Shown here in pieces: positions 1-8,131 of a stretch of DNA of 36,898 bases. Position numbers and translations under genes: made by a program. The notes beneath the pieces are model-generated. The model saw nothing but the letters and a program-made list of their open reading frames with translations. It was not told the origin of the DNA and did not search any database. Origin of the DNA: Mycobacterium sp. (GTDB lineage: Bacteria; Actinomycetota; Actinomycetes; Mycobacteriales; Mycobacteriaceae); the NCBI GenBank assembly GCA_018882965.1, contig VEQY01000030.1, positions 1 to 36,898 on the forward strand, in the 5' to 3' direction. The stretch's first letter is position 1. Each line of letters starts with the position of its first letter.

Positions 1-746
1 CCGGGGCGGCCCCGAAACCCGCCGGGTGCGCCGGCCGGCGCGCCACCGCCACCGGGCCCGCCGGTGCGGTAGTTGCCGCCGCCGGGACGTCCGCCCTGTC
101 CAGGGGCCGGTCGCGGCCCGCCGCCCGGCCGGGGTGCGCCGGGACGTGCTGGCCTGCCGACGCCGCCGCCGGGGCGGGGCGGCATGCTGCCGGGCGAGGC
201 ACCGCCGGGCCGCGGCATGCCGGGGCGGGGTCCGCCCGGGCCCGGCCGCGGGATCTGCGGCCGGGGAATGGCGCGCTCGACCGGTTGGGCGCTGGAGAAC
301 GGATTGTTGCCCACCCGGGGCTGACGGGGAACACCGGGACGAGGTCCTGGGCGGGGGCCGGGACTGACCGGGCGGTCGGTCACCGGCGCGGTCGCGGCGG
401 GCACAATCGGCACAGTGGGTGCCGACGGCGCGGTCGCGGCGGGTACAGGGGGCACCGTGGGCACAGTAGGTACTGCGGGTGCGGCAACGGCCGGTTCGGC
501 CGGTGGCGCCGGCGCGACCACGGCGGCTGGAACTGCGGCGGACTTCTTCGCCGCGGCCTTCTGCGGGGGCTTCTCGGGGGCTTTGACGCCGCCGAACGAC
601 TCGCGGAGCCGACGCGCGACCGGCGCCTCCACCGTCGAGGACGCCGACTTGACGAACTCGCCCTGCTCGCTCAGACGAGCGAGTACTTCCTTACTCGTGA
701 CACCGAGTTCCTTTGCCAACTCGTGCACGCGGGCCTTGCCTGCCAC
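1..746 (-). CDS. infB: Translation initiation factor IF-2, N-terminal part (runs off the window)
   Basis: IF-2 is the GTPase that places initiator tRNA on the 30S subunit. Only about the first 248 codons lie here; the G domain is outside. The start at 746 is GTG, preceded by a purine-rich GAGATGGAGATGGA. The protein begins [15 protein letters not shown], the winged-helix IF2_N motif known from mycobacterial IF-2. It continues into a Pro/Ala/Val-rich linker and then a Gly/Pro/Arg-rich linker containing [12 protein letters not shown], also recognisable from mycobacterial IF-2. The linker DNA holds a 42-bp (14-codon) near repeat at 384-405 and 426-447, typical of this length-variable region. It lies downstream of ylxR and nusA in the standard nusA-ylxR-infB order. 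Identity is secure. Confidence 0.95.
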   Translation of the reverse strand, partial: MAGKARVHELAKELGVTSKEVLARLSEQGEFVKSASSTVEAPVARRLRESFGGVKAPEKPPQKAAAKKSAAVPAAVVAPAPPAEPAVAAPAVPTVPTVPPVPAATAPSAPTVPIVPAATAPVTDRPVSPGPRPGPRPGVPRQPRVGNNPFSSAQPVERAIPRPQIPRPGPGGPRPGMPRPGGASPGSMPPRPGGGVGRPARPGAPRPGGGPRPAPGQGGRPGGGNYRTGGPGGGGAPAGAPGGFRGRP

Positions 747-824
747 TCCATCTCCATCTCTCGAGGCGACGGCGGTCGGTAGGCCGCGCCCCGGGTTTAG
801 CTACGAGAAATCATCGCCGGAACT

Positions 825-1181
825 TCACGGTGTGCTCATGTCTTTCGCTGCCTTCTTCTGCTGGGCCGAGGGGTGGAACGTCGTGACGTACTCCACCACC
901 GCGGACGGGTCCGGCGTGCCGGGGATGCGCAGCGCTCGGGCGAAGGCCCGCCGCCGGATCGCTGCCGCCAGACAGCGGTCGTCGGGGTGCAGCCACGCAC
1001 CCCGGCCCGGTCCGTGACCGGCGCTGACGGCGAGAGCGGGCGCACCGCTCCCCGTCGGCGCCGTGGTGGCCACCACCCGGAGCAGTTCGACGGCCAACCC
1101 TCGCTCCCGGCAGCCGACGCAGGTCCGCACCGGAGGGGTGCGTTGCTGCCTCTGCGCGGCCGGAACCTCGCGCTGGATCAC
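825..1181 (-). CDS. ylxR: YlxR family (DUF448) nucleic-acid-binding protein
   Basis: A small basic protein of about 118 residues with the two YlxR hallmarks: RTCVGCR (residues 19-25) and GRGAWLHP further on. YlxR proteins sit between nusA and infB in many bacteria and are thought to bind RNA and/or affect transcription; the exact role is unsettled. Start is GTG at 1181, just 14 bp downstream of the nusA stop, so co-transcription with nusA is expected. A later start is possible because the first ten residues are not conserved in memory. The C-terminus (QQKKAAKD) is lysine-rich. Confidence 0.9.
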   Translation of the reverse strand: MIQREVPAAQRQQRTPPVRTCVGCRERGLAVELLRVVATTAPTGSGAPALAVSAGHGPGRGAWLHPDDRCLAAAIRRRAFARALRIPGTPDPSAVVEYVTTFHPSAQQKKAAKDMSTP

Positions 1182-1195
1182 GGCTCAGTCTAGCG

Positions 1196-2221
1196 TCACC
1201 GCTGTTCGGCCGAGACTCCGGGCGGGTTCCCGGTCGGCTCGACGTCGCTGCGGATATCGATCCGCCACCCGGTCAGGCGGGCCGCGAGCCGGGCGTTCTG
1301 CCCCTCCTTGCCGATGGCCAGCGAGAGCTGGAAGTCGGGCACGATCACTCGGGCGGCACGGGCGGTGGCATCGATGACCTGGACGGAGACCACCTTCGCC
1401 GGCGACAGCGCGTTGGCGACGAACCGGGCCGGATCCTCGTCGTAGTCGATGATGTCGATCTTCTCCCCGGCCAGCTCGCTCATGACATTGCGGACCCGCT
1501 GGCCCATCGGGCCGATGCAGGCGCCCTTGGCGTTCAGGCCGGCCACCGTCGAGCGGACGGCGATCTTGGACCGGTGTCCGGCTTCCCGGGCCACCGCGAC
1601 GATCTCCACCGATCCGTCCGCGATTTCGGGCACCTCCAGCGAGAACAGTTTGCGCACCAGGTTGGGGTGGGTGCGGGAGAGTTCGATCCGTGGCTCGCGC
1701 ATACCGCGGGTCACCCCGACCACGTAGCAGCGCAGGCGCTCGCCGTGGTCGTAGCTCTCCCCCGGGACCTGTTCGGCAGGCCGGATGGTGCCGTCGGATC
1801 CCTTGGTCTCGGTGCCGAGGCGGACGACGACGTTGCCGCGCGCGTTCTCCCGGGCATCGCGCTGCACCACACCGGCGACGATGTCGCCCTCGCGGGCGGA
1901 GAACTCGCCGTAGACCCGCTCGTTCTCGGCGTCGCGGAACCGCTGCAGCATCACCTGGCGGGCGGTCGTCGCGGCCACCCTGCCAAAGCCCTCAGGGGTG
2001 TCGTCCCACTCGTTGATCACCGTGCCGTCGTCGTCGGTCTCGGTGGCGATGACCTGGACCGCGCCGGTCTTGCGGTCGATCTCGATACGCGCCTCGGGCT
2101 GATGGCCCTCGGTGTGGCGGTAGGCGGTGAGCAGAGCGGACTTGATCGTGTCGAGCAACTCGTCGACCGAGATGCCCCGGTCGACCTCGATCGCGTGCAG
2201 CGCGGCCATGTCGATGTTCAT
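1196..2221 (-). CDS. nusA: Transcription termination/antitermination factor NusA
   Basis: NusA binds RNA polymerase and modulates pausing, termination and rRNA antitermination. The 341-residue product is the short actinobacterial form without C-terminal acidic repeats. The N-terminal RNAP-binding domain ([16 protein letters not shown]...) is followed by an S1 domain ([13 protein letters not shown] region), KH1 ([14 protein letters not shown]) and KH2 ([19 protein letters not shown]). Its ATG overlaps the rimP stop in an ATGA tetranucleotide, so the two are probably translationally coupled. Length and order match M. tuberculosis Rv2841c. Confidence 0.97.
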   Translation of the reverse strand: MNIDMAALHAIEVDRGISVDELLDTIKSALLTAYRHTEGHQPEARIEIDRKTGAVQVIATETDDDGTVINEWDDTPEGFGRVAATTARQVMLQRFRDAENERVYGEFSAREGDIVAGVVQRDARENARGNVVVRLGTETKGSDGTIRPAEQVPGESYDHGERLRCYVVGVTRGMREPRIELSRTHPNLVRKLFSLEVPEIADGSVEIVAVAREAGHRSKIAVRSTVAGLNAKGACIGPMGQRVRNVMSELAGEKIDIIDYDEDPARFVANALSPAKVVSVQVIDATARAARVIVPDFQLSLAIGKEGQNARLAARLTGWRIDIRSDVEPTGNPPGVSAEQR

Positions 2222-2787
2222 CGGGGGGCCTCCGCCGGTGCCGCCGGACCGGGGTGTCCAGCCGAAGGTCCGAGCAGCGCGAGTTCCTCGGGGCTGGGCG
2301 GCGAGAACTCGACCTGCACGACGGCGTGGCGAATGTCGCGCAGCGGTATCCGTTGCACGGCCCAGCCCGCACGGCCCCGAACCACCACGTCGACGGCACC
2401 GTCGTCCAGCCCGCCCAGCCTGCCGATCAGCGTCGAGGCGTCTGCCAGTTCGATCCGCACGCGCCGGCCCCTCGCCCGGCGGAAGTGCTTCTCGGCGGTC
2501 AGTGGCCGGTCCACGCCGGGCGAGGTGACTTCCAGCACGTAACCCCCGGCACCCTGATCCGGGCCCGAGTCCAGCTCGTCAAGCCGGGCAGACGCCATCC
2601 GGGACAGCTCGGCCAAATCGTTGAGACCCGGAGGGTTGTCCCCATCGGCCACCACCGTCAGCCTCGTCGGGCGGCTGCCCGTGTCGACAAAGACGCCGTC
2701 GATCTCGTAGCCCGCACGCGCGAAATCGTCCTCGAGTAGCTCGATCACCTGCTCTGGCGACGGTAATCCCGGGGGCCGCTGCGTCAC
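2218..2787 (-). CDS. rimP: Ribosome maturation factor RimP
   Basis: RimP assists maturation of the 30S subunit. The reading frame is open far upstream, but GTG at 2787 is the best start: it has GAGGAG six bases upstream and gives [20 protein letters not shown], about 189 residues, the family size. The two RimP regions are visible: an N-terminal part with [19 protein letters not shown] and [18 protein letters not shown], then an SH3-like C-terminal half. It is first of the rimP-nusA-ylxR-infB run. A possible promoter -10 (TATCGT on the minus strand, 2848-2853) lies about 60 bp upstream. Confidence 0.93.
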   Translation of the reverse strand: MTQRPPGLPSPEQVIELLEDDFARAGYEIDGVFVDTGSRPTRLTVVADGDNPPGLNDLAELSRMASARLDELDSGPDQGAGGYVLEVTSPGVDRPLTAEKHFRRARGRRVRIELADASTLIGRLGGLDDGAVDVVVRGRAGWAVQRIPLRDIRHAVVQVEFSPPSPEELALLGPSAGHPGPAAPAEAPR

Positions 2788-2847
2788 GGCGGGCTCCTCG
2801 TCTTGAGTTTTTCTGGTCGGTTGCGTACGGGTCGGAACCAACTGCCA

Positions 2848-2853
2848 ACGATA
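2848..2853 (-). promoter_or_regulatory. Possible -10 element for the rimP-nusA-ylxR-infB operon
   Basis: TATCGT on the minus strand fits the mycobacterial TAnnnT -10. It would start transcription near 2841 and give a leader of roughly 54 nt before the rimP GTG. No good -35 was seen at 17-18 bp (the nearest TTGCCG is 15 bp away), so this is tentative. Confidence 0.35.
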
Positions 2854-2889
2854 CGCCAGCGGGCGCGTCGGCAATGGCAGGATGTTGTC

Positions 2890-3426
2890 GTGCCCGGCCC
2901 GGATCGCAGCCCAGAGCTCAGCCGTCGGCACGCCCTGGCCGTGCTCGGTGCGGCGCTGCTCGGCCCGGCCGCGGTGGCCTGCGCCACCGAGCCGCCAGCC
3001 CCCGATCCGCTGGAGGCCGAGCTCGAGTCCGCCCGCGCCGACAGCGACCTGGCGGCGGCGGCGGCCACATCCGCTCCCCGCGAACTCGCACCGGCGCTGC
3101 TGGTCGTCGCCGACCAGCGGGCCCGCCACGCCACCGCCCTGATCGAGGAACTGGCCCGCGCGGCCGGCAAGCCCACCCCGACCCCGGACTCAGGCGGTGA
3201 TACCGCGACGACGGCGACGACGACGACGCCGACTACGGCATCGGCTCCCGCGACTCCGCCTCCGGCGCTGGCGGACGTGGTCGCCGCGCTGCGCCGGTCA
3301 GCCCAGAGCGCGGCGACGCTGGCGCCGACGCTGTCGGGCTACCGCGCCGGGCTGATCGGGTCCATCGCTGCCGCCTGCACCGCCTCCTACACGGTGGGTC
3401 TGCCGCCGGTGAGGCGGCCGAGTTGA
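2890..3426 (+). CDS. Exported alanine-rich protein, probable lipoprotein (Rv2843-like)
   Basis: Function unknown. GTG at 2890 is chosen because AGGA lies seven bases upstream; the frame is open further 5' but without a ribosome site. The N-terminus [20 protein letters not shown] has a twin Arg followed by a hydrophobic stretch ending [10 protein letters not shown], a weak lipobox (A-V-A-C), so Tat or Sec export with lipid anchoring is likely. The mature part is Ala/Thr/Pro-rich with a low-complexity Thr/Pro linker around 3200-3260. It is divergent from rimP, and its TGA overlaps the TTG start of the next gene (TTGA), implying coupled expression with the ferritin-like protein. Position and size match Rv2843. 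Confidence 0.75.
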   Translation: MPGPDRSPELSRRHALAVLGAALLGPAAVACATEPPAPDPLEAELESARADSDLAAAAATSAPRELAPALLVVADQRARHATALIEELARAAGKPTPTPDSGGDTATTATTTTPTTASAPATPPPALADVVAALRRSAQSAATLAPTLSGYRAGLIGSIAAACTASYTVGLPPVRRPS

Positions 3427-3911
3427 CCTCCCCGACCTCGCCCAGTGCGACACCGACGCCCGACCCGAACCGCCCGGAGGCTGCCGACGTCGGGGCGCTG
3501 TTCGACGCGGTCGCCACCGAACACGCGACGATCTACGGCTACGGGATCGTCTCCGCCTACGCACTGTCGACCCGCAACGAGTTGGTGTCCGACGCGCTCG
3601 CCGAGCACCGCGCGCGACGGGAGGCGGCGTTGGAGATGCTGAAGGCCCGCGGGGTCACCGTGCCGCTACCCGCAGCGGGCTACCAGCTGCCGATGCGGGT
3701 GGACAACCCCACCGCGGCGGCCAAACTGGCCGCGCGGATGGAGGACGACTGCGCGGTGGCCTGGCGAGCGGTACTCGAGCAGGCCACCGCCGAATCCGAC
3801 CGGGCCTTCGGGCTGACCGCTCTGACACAGTGCGCGGTACTGGGCGCCCGTTGGCGGCGGGTATTGCGCGAATGGCCGGTGACCAAGGCCTTCCCCGGCG
3901 GCGGCGAGTAG
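3423..3911 (+). CDS. DUF4439 ferritin-like domain protein (Rv2844-like)
   Basis: A 162-residue protein resembling Rv2844 in length and position. It looks like a ferritin-like four-helix bundle: FDAVATEHATIYGYGIVSAY and ALAEHRARREAALEML carry E..H pairs, with further acidic helices (ARMEDDCAVAWRAVLEQA). Metal binding is inferred only. The start is TTG at 3423, supported by GAGG eight bases upstream and by the 4-bp overlap with the preceding lipoprotein gene. The N-terminus is Pro/Thr-rich with no signal peptide. The pair could be a membrane lipoprotein with a cytoplasmic ferritin-like partner; no experimental role is known to me. Confidence 0.75.
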   Translation: MTSPTSPSATPTPDPNRPEAADVGALFDAVATEHATIYGYGIVSAYALSTRNELVSDALAEHRARREAALEMLKARGVTVPLPAAGYQLPMRVDNPTAAAKLAARMEDDCAVAWRAVLEQATAESDRAFGLTALTQCAVLGARWRRVLREWPVTKAFPGGGE

Positions 3912-3925
3912 GCCGTGGGCCTGGC

Positions 3926-3931
3926 TACACT
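3926..3931 (+). promoter_or_regulatory. -10 element TACACT, probable leaderless promoter
   Basis: TACACT fits TAnnnT and lies seven bases before the ATG at 3939, placing transcription start at or next to the start codon. There is no ribosome-binding site, consistent with leaderless translation, which is common in mycobacteria. Confidence 0.5.
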
Positions 3932-3938
3932 CGCCCGC

Positions 3939-4751
3939 ATGACCGGATCCCGGGTTGTGCAGACAATCGTCGGGCGCGCCTGCGGCCTGGCCGTCGGTCT
4001 CGGAGTGGGTGCCGCTGTGGTCGTCGGACTTGCCGGGCAGGCCTCGGCCAGCCCTGTCGATGCGCCGAACGGGGCGGCGGCGGCTCCCCCGGGCGAAGCC
4101 CGCCGAGATGCGACACGCCCGGGCGAAGCCCGCCGGTCCGACGCGCCCGTGGCGCCCGCCGCCTCGGCCGTGCCGGTTGCCAAGCCGGTCGGCGAAGCCC
4201 GGTCGGCATCGCGACGGACGGGTCCCGCCGGCCTCTTTCCATCCGATCCGCGCGGCCGGCTGATCACCATCTACAAGGGCACGCATTTCGCCATCCCGAA
4301 TAGCTTCGGATTCTTCATCACGCAGGTGTCCGGCACCGGCACCTTCACCGCCCGATCCTCCTACGACCTCAAGGATGAGGATCAGTACGACTGGAACAAG
4401 TTCACCGGCATCGCCTTCACCCCGCTGGAACCCGACCGGAACTCGGTGATGGTCGGCTGGCGCTACAACCTGAGGTCTCAGGAGTTCGAGATAGCCCCCT
4501 TCTACAACGTCGACAAGCAGCGGATCCTGCCTAACGAGCAGACCGAGGTCATCTCCGTACCGACCGATCAGACATTCCAATACCGCGTCGATTACACCGG
4601 GGTCACCATCACCTACGGGGACAGGACGGTGTTCAAACCGTTCCCGCCGGGTTTGATCCCCAACGTGTGGACGGCCGCACGGGTCAGCGGGTGGTTCGGC
4701 GGCAACGAGGTCGCGCCCAAGACCGTGGCCTACTACCTCAAGATCGACTGA
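3939..4751 (+). CDS. Secreted protein of unknown function
   Basis: About 270 residues. I do not recognise a named family. ATG 3939 is preferred over the upstream in-frame GTG 3915 because a -10 (TACACT) sits seven bases before it. A Sec signal peptide is clear: RACGLAVGLGVGAAVVVGLA followed by GQASAS, with cleavage likely after ASA. Next comes an Ala/Pro/Arg-rich linker with a near-repeated decapeptide (PPGEARRDAT / RPGEARRSDA). The folded domain of about 170 residues (from LFPSDPRGRL) is rich in aromatics and beta-type sequence, for example GFFITQVSGTGTFTARSSYD and YRVDYTGVTITYG, and contains no cysteine. It is convergent with proS, whose stop is one base beyond this gene's stop. Confidence 0.65.
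   Translation: MTGSRVVQTIVGRACGLAVGLGVGAAVVVGLAGQASASPVDAPNGAAAAPPGEARRDATRPGEARRSDAPVAPAASAVPVAKPVGEARSASRRTGPAGLFPSDPRGRLITIYKGTHFAIPNSFGFFITQVSGTGTFTARSSYDLKDEDQYDWNKFTGIAFTPLEPDRNSVMVGWRYNLRSQEFEIAPFYNVDKQRILPNEQTEVISVPTDQTFQYRVDYTGVTITYGDRTVFKPFPPGLIPNVWTAARVSGWFGGNEVAPKTVAYYLKID
4088..4135 (+). repeat. Two copies of an 18-bp direct repeat in the linker of the secreted protein
   Basis: CCCGGGCGAAGCCCGCCG occurs at 4088-4105 and again at 4118-4135, a 30-bp (10-codon) period. A shorter relative (GGCGAAGCCC) is at 4191-4200. The repeat keeps the reading frame and encodes the PGEARR motif; it probably arose by in-frame duplication. Confidence 0.85.
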
Positions 4752-4752
4752 C

Positions 4753-6519
4753 TCACGATCGACTGGCCGGCTGGGATTCGGCCAGGGCGGATGCGATATC
4801 GGCGGCCGCGGTGGTGGCGGCGACATCGCGGCTGGCCCCGCTGAAGCGGTTCCGCAGTTCCACGGTGCCCTCGGCCCAGCCCCGGCCCACGACCACGACC
4901 CAGGGCATTCCGAGTAGTTCGGCGTCTTTGAACTTCACTCCCGGGGAGGCGGCACGGTCGTCGAGAAGCACCTCGTAGCCACGCCGGTCGAGCTCGGCGG
5001 CGAGCTCCTCGGCACCGCTGCGCGCCTCGGGGTCCTTGTTCGCGATCACCAGGTGTAGGTCGAAGGGCGCGACCGAACTGGGCCAGCGCAATCCCAACTC
5101 GTCATGATGCTGCTCGGCGATCACCGCCACCAGCCTCGACACCCCGATCCCGTAGGAACCCATCGTCAGGCGCACCGGCTTGCCGTCCTCGCCGAGAACG
5201 TCGGCGGAGAAGGCGTCGGTGTACTTGCGGCCGAGCTGGAAAATGTGTCCGATCTCGATGCCGCGCGCACTCACCAGAGCCCCCGCTCCATCAGGTGAGG
5301 GGTCTCCGTCGCGCACCTCGGCGGCCTCGATGGTGCCGTCGGCGACGAAGTCGCGTCCGGCGATCAGCCCGACGACGTGCCTGCCCGGCTCGTCGGCACC
5401 GGTGATCCACGCCGTGCCGTCCACCACCCGTGGATCGACCAGATAGCGAACACCGTTGGCCAGCAATGCTTTCGGACCGATGTAGCCTTTCTTCAGAAAC
5501 GGGTATCGGGCAAAGTCGGAATCGTCGAGCAGCGCGTAGTCGGCTGGCTCAAGCGCCGCGCCCAACCGCTTGTCATCGACCTCGCGATCACCGGGTAGGC
5601 CGACCGCCAGCAGTTCCCACTCCCCGCCCGGCGCGCGAACCTTGAGCATGACGTTCTTCAACGTGTCCGCCGCGGTGACGCTGCGGCCCAGCCCGGCGGA
5701 GTTCGCCCAATCGACCAGGGTGGCGATGGTCGGGGTGTCGCCGGTGTCATGGACGGTCGGCTGCGGCAGGCCGTCGATCGGCAGGCGATCCGGTACGGCG
5801 GTCGTCACCGCCTCGACGTTTGCGGCGTACCCGGACTGAAGACAGCGCACGAAGGTGTCCTCGCCGACCTCGCTCTCGGCCAGGAACTCCTCCGACGCAC
5901 TGCCACCCATCGCGCCGGACATCGCCGAGACGATGACGTAGCGGATCGCCATGCGGTCGAACATCTTCTGGTAGGCGTCGCGGTGGGCCAGGTACACCTG
6001 GCGCAGTCCGGCGTCGTCGACGTCGAAGGAGTATGAGTCCTTCATGATGAATTCGCGCCCGCGCAGGATGCCCGCGCGCGGCCGGGCCTCGTCGCGGTAT
6101 TTCGCCTGAATCTGGAACAGCAGCAGTGGGAAGTCTTTGTAGGAGTTGTACTCACCCTTGACGGTGAGGGTGAACAACTCCTCGTGGGTGGGGCCCAGCA
6201 GGTAGTCGTTGTCGCGGCGGTCCTTGAGCCGGAAGACCCCGTCGCCGTATTCGGTCCAGCGATTCGTCGTCTCATAGGGTGCGCGCGGGAGAAGCGCCGG
6301 GAACAGGATCTCCTGCCCCCCGATGGCCACCATCTCCTCGCGGACGATGGTCTCGATCCTGCGCAGCACCCGCAGACCCAGCGGCAGCCAGCTGTACAGG
6401 CCCGGTGCGATGGGCCGCACGTAACCCGCCCGGATGAGCAGCCGGTGGCTGGGCACCTCGGCATCGGCCGGGTCGTCGCGCAGGGTGCGCAGGAACAGCT
6501 CGGACATCCGGGTGATCAC
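4753..6519 (-). CDS. proS: Prolyl-tRNA synthetase
   Basis: Charges tRNA-Pro. The product is a bacterial-type class II ProRS of about 588 residues with motif 2/3 elements ([16 protein letters not shown], and [16 protein letters not shown]), an inserted editing domain in the middle ([34 protein letters not shown]) and the anticodon-binding C-terminus ([20 protein letters not shown]). GTG at 6519 ([20 protein letters not shown]) is chosen rather than ATG 6537: it matches the M. tuberculosis ProS N-terminus and lies seven bases after a TATGCT -10 element, suggesting a leaderless mRNA. It matches Rv2845c. Confidence 0.97.
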   Translation of the reverse strand: MITRMSELFLRTLRDDPADAEVPSHRLLIRAGYVRPIAPGLYSWLPLGLRVLRRIETIVREEMVAIGGQEILFPALLPRAPYETTNRWTEYGDGVFRLKDRRDNDYLLGPTHEELFTLTVKGEYNSYKDFPLLLFQIQAKYRDEARPRAGILRGREFIMKDSYSFDVDDAGLRQVYLAHRDAYQKMFDRMAIRYVIVSAMSGAMGGSASEEFLAESEVGEDTFVRCLQSGYAANVEAVTTAVPDRLPIDGLPQPTVHDTGDTPTIATLVDWANSAGLGRSVTAADTLKNVMLKVRAPGGEWELLAVGLPGDREVDDKRLGAALEPADYALLDDSDFARYPFLKKGYIGPKALLANGVRYLVDPRVVDGTAWITGADEPGRHVVGLIAGRDFVADGTIEAAEVRDGDPSPDGAGALVSARGIEIGHIFQLGRKYTDAFSADVLGEDGKPVRLTMGSYGIGVSRLVAVIAEQHHDELGLRWPSSVAPFDLHLVIANKDPEARSGAEELAAELDRRGYEVLLDDRAASPGVKFKDAELLGMPWVVVVGRGWAEGTVELRNRFSGASRDVAATTAAADIASALAESQPASRS

Positions 6520-6526
6520 AGCGGGC

Positions 6527-6532
6527 AGCATA
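6527..6532 (-). promoter_or_regulatory. -10 element TATGCT, probable leaderless promoter of proS
   Basis: TATGCT on the minus strand, seven bases before GTG 6519. No Shine-Dalgarno sequence precedes that start. This is a canonical mycobacterial leaderless layout and decides the start codon of proS. Confidence 0.55.
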
Positions 6533-6567
6533 GCCACCGCGCCCCGCGGCGGGCCGATTCAGCCGCC

Positions 6568-8061
6568 TCAGAGCTCGCCGGCCTCCACGGCCTCGCGGGT
6601 GTGCTGGGCGGTGGCGATCTGGTTGGCCGAGAACCCGATGAAGAGGGCGGCCAGACCGACGAGCACGGCCACCGCGGCGATCCACAGCAGCGAGTAGGTG
6701 TATCCCGCGTCGAGGGCGTCGAGCTGGGCGGGAGTCATGTTGGCGACCGGACCGGTGGTGCCGCCGAGGTAAAGCGTGCGCGAGGTCTGCACGGCCTGGA
6801 TCACCACCAGCACCAGCGGGCCGCCGAGGTTCTGCACCATCAGGGTGATCGCGCTGACCGGTCCGATCTCGCGCGGACCGACCTCGGCGACCGCGCACAG
6901 CGGCAGGATCACCGAGATGATGCCGATGCCGAAGCCGCCCACGACGATGGGCACCAGCAGGTCGGGGAAGTAGGGAATCCGGCGGTTGAGGGTCGAGCCG
7001 TAGAGCATCGCGCCCAGCACCAGGGCTCCGCCCCCGATGATCAGCCAGCGCGGGGCGATGTGCGGGGCCAGCCGGGCGGTGAGCACATTGCCCATGCCGA
7101 GGGCCAGTGCGAACGGGATGAAGCCGATACCGGCGTGCAGCGCGGAGTAGCCCAGCACGTCCTGCACGTACAGCCCGATCATCACGGTCAGCGTGAGCAG
7201 CACACCGCCGGCCATGAACAGGCAGGTGAAGGTCGCAACCCGGTTGCGGTTACCGAACAGCGACAGGGGTACCAGCGGGTTGTCCGCGCTGCGCTCGACG
7301 ATGAAGAATCCGATGCCCAGGAGGATCGCAGCCACGCCGGCGCCGATGACCCAGGGATCGACCCAGGCACGGGGCGGCCCCTGGGTGAACACCAGCACAC
7401 CGGCCGCACAGCCGAGGGTTGCCAGCAGCGCTCCGGTGATATCCAGTTTGAGTCGCTCGTGGCGGGTCTCCTCGAGCCGCGTGACGGCAATCCACACGAT
7501 CACTGCGCCGATCGGGAAGTTGATCAGAAACGCCAGCCGCCAGGACAACTCGGTCAGTGCGCCACCGACCACCAGGCCCATTACCGAGCCGATGCCCTGC
7601 ATCGCCGCCGACATCGCCATCGCACGGTTGCGGGCCTGCCCGACGGAATAGGTGGTGGCGATCAGCGCCAGCCCGGTCGGCGCCGCGACCGCCGCACCGA
7701 CTCCCTGGACCGCCCGGGCGGCGATCAGCAGCGGCCCGTCGGTCGCCAGGCCGCAGGCCATCGATGCGATGGTGAATACGCCGACCCCGGAGATGAACGC
7801 TCGCTTGTGGCCGATCGCGTCGCCGACCCGCCCGCCGAGCAGCAGCAGTCCCCCGAAGGTCAGCACGTAGGCGGTGATCACCCAGCTCTTGGCGGCGTCG
7901 GACAAGCCCAGTTCGTCCTGCATCCGCGGCAGCGCGACGATCACGATGGTGCCGTCGAGGGTCGCCATCAGCTGCATGCCGGTGATCGCGAAGATCGCGA
8001 TCCCCAGCACGCTGGCAGATAGCGGTCTGGCCGCCGGTTGCGGATCACTGGCGCCAGCCAT
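6568..8061 (-). CDS. EfpA-type MFS multidrug efflux transporter, paralogue of the next gene
   Basis: A 497-residue major facilitator of the 14-TM DHA2 drug:H+ antiporter family in the inner membrane. Family motifs: ATLDGTIVIVALPRMQDELG (TM1 motif D1), LLLLGGRVGDAIGHKRAF (motif A), and GSVMGLVVGGALTELSWR (motif C). The C-terminus (AVEAGEL) and most motifs parallel EfpA at 8132-9691, so the two arose by duplication. The N-terminus is shorter than in EfpA, beginning MAGASDPQP. Its promoter copies the efpA layout: TAGGGT (8070-8075, minus strand), eight bases, ATG. Substrate is unknown. Of the two, the upstream gene is the likelier orthologue of M. tuberculosis efpA, because its N-terminus (MTALND) matches. 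Confidence 0.88.
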   Translation of the reverse strand: MAGASDPQPAARPLSASVLGIAIFAITGMQLMATLDGTIVIVALPRMQDELGLSDAAKSWVITAYVLTFGGLLLLGGRVGDAIGHKRAFISGVGVFTIASMACGLATDGPLLIAARAVQGVGAAVAAPTGLALIATTYSVGQARNRAMAMSAAMQGIGSVMGLVVGGALTELSWRLAFLINFPIGAVIVWIAVTRLEETRHERLKLDITGALLATLGCAAGVLVFTQGPPRAWVDPWVIGAGVAAILLGIGFFIVERSADNPLVPLSLFGNRNRVATFTCLFMAGGVLLTLTVMIGLYVQDVLGYSALHAGIGFIPFALALGMGNVLTARLAPHIAPRWLIIGGGALVLGAMLYGSTLNRRIPYFPDLLVPIVVGGFGIGIISVILPLCAVAEVGPREIGPVSAITLMVQNLGGPLVLVVIQAVQTSRTLYLGGTTGPVANMTPAQLDALDAGYTYSLLWIAAVAVLVGLAALFIGFSANQIATAQHTREAVEAGEL

Positions 8062-8069
8062 GGCTAGCT

Positions 8070-8075
8070 ACCCTA
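8070..8075 (-). promoter_or_regulatory. -10 element TAGGGT for the first MFS gene
   Basis: TAGGGT on the minus strand, eight bases before the ATG at 8061: the same hexamer and spacing as at efpA (9700-9705). A small palindrome, CCCGATTCGGG (8080-8090), sits just upstream of it, in what would be the -35/-10 spacer. Confidence 0.45.
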
Positions 8076-8089
8076 CCGTCCCGATTCGG

Positions 8090-8124
8090 GCGCGGTTTCA
8101 GGCGCTCAGCGCACGAAACCGCGC
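8090..8124 (-). terminator. Inverted repeat downstream of efpA, possible terminator
   Basis: GCGCGGTTTC (8090-8099) pairs perfectly with GAAACCGCGC (8115-8124), and the loop contains a nested GCGC-TCA-GCGC. It begins seven bases after the efpA stop and lies upstream of the next MFS promoter. No T-run follows, which is normal for mycobacterial hairpins; a regulatory role is also possible. Confidence 0.5.
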
Positions 8125-8131
8125 CGGGGAC

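Noticed and set aside
1..520. PE_PGRS or surface repeat protein
   Set aside because: The Gly/Pro/Arg- and Ala/Pro/Val-rich region is in frame with the IF-2 N-terminus and includes [12 protein letters not shown]; it is the infB linker.
3181..3250. Simple-sequence repeat as a phase-variable tract
   Set aside because: The GACGACG/ACGACGACG-type run is imperfect and encodes a Thr/Pro linker; no homopolymer or exact tandem array that would slip readily.
4742..4765. Direct repeat GATCGACTG at the end of the secreted protein and proS genes as an attachment site
   Set aside because: Nine bases repeated once at a convergent junction, no integrase or tRNA nearby; most likely chance.
6184..8022. Long plus-strand open frame (about 612 codons) opposite proS and the first MFS gene
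   Set aside because: Its product is His/Arg/Gly/Gln-rich low complexity without motifs, and it lies antisense to two conserved genes. High G+C makes such shadows common.
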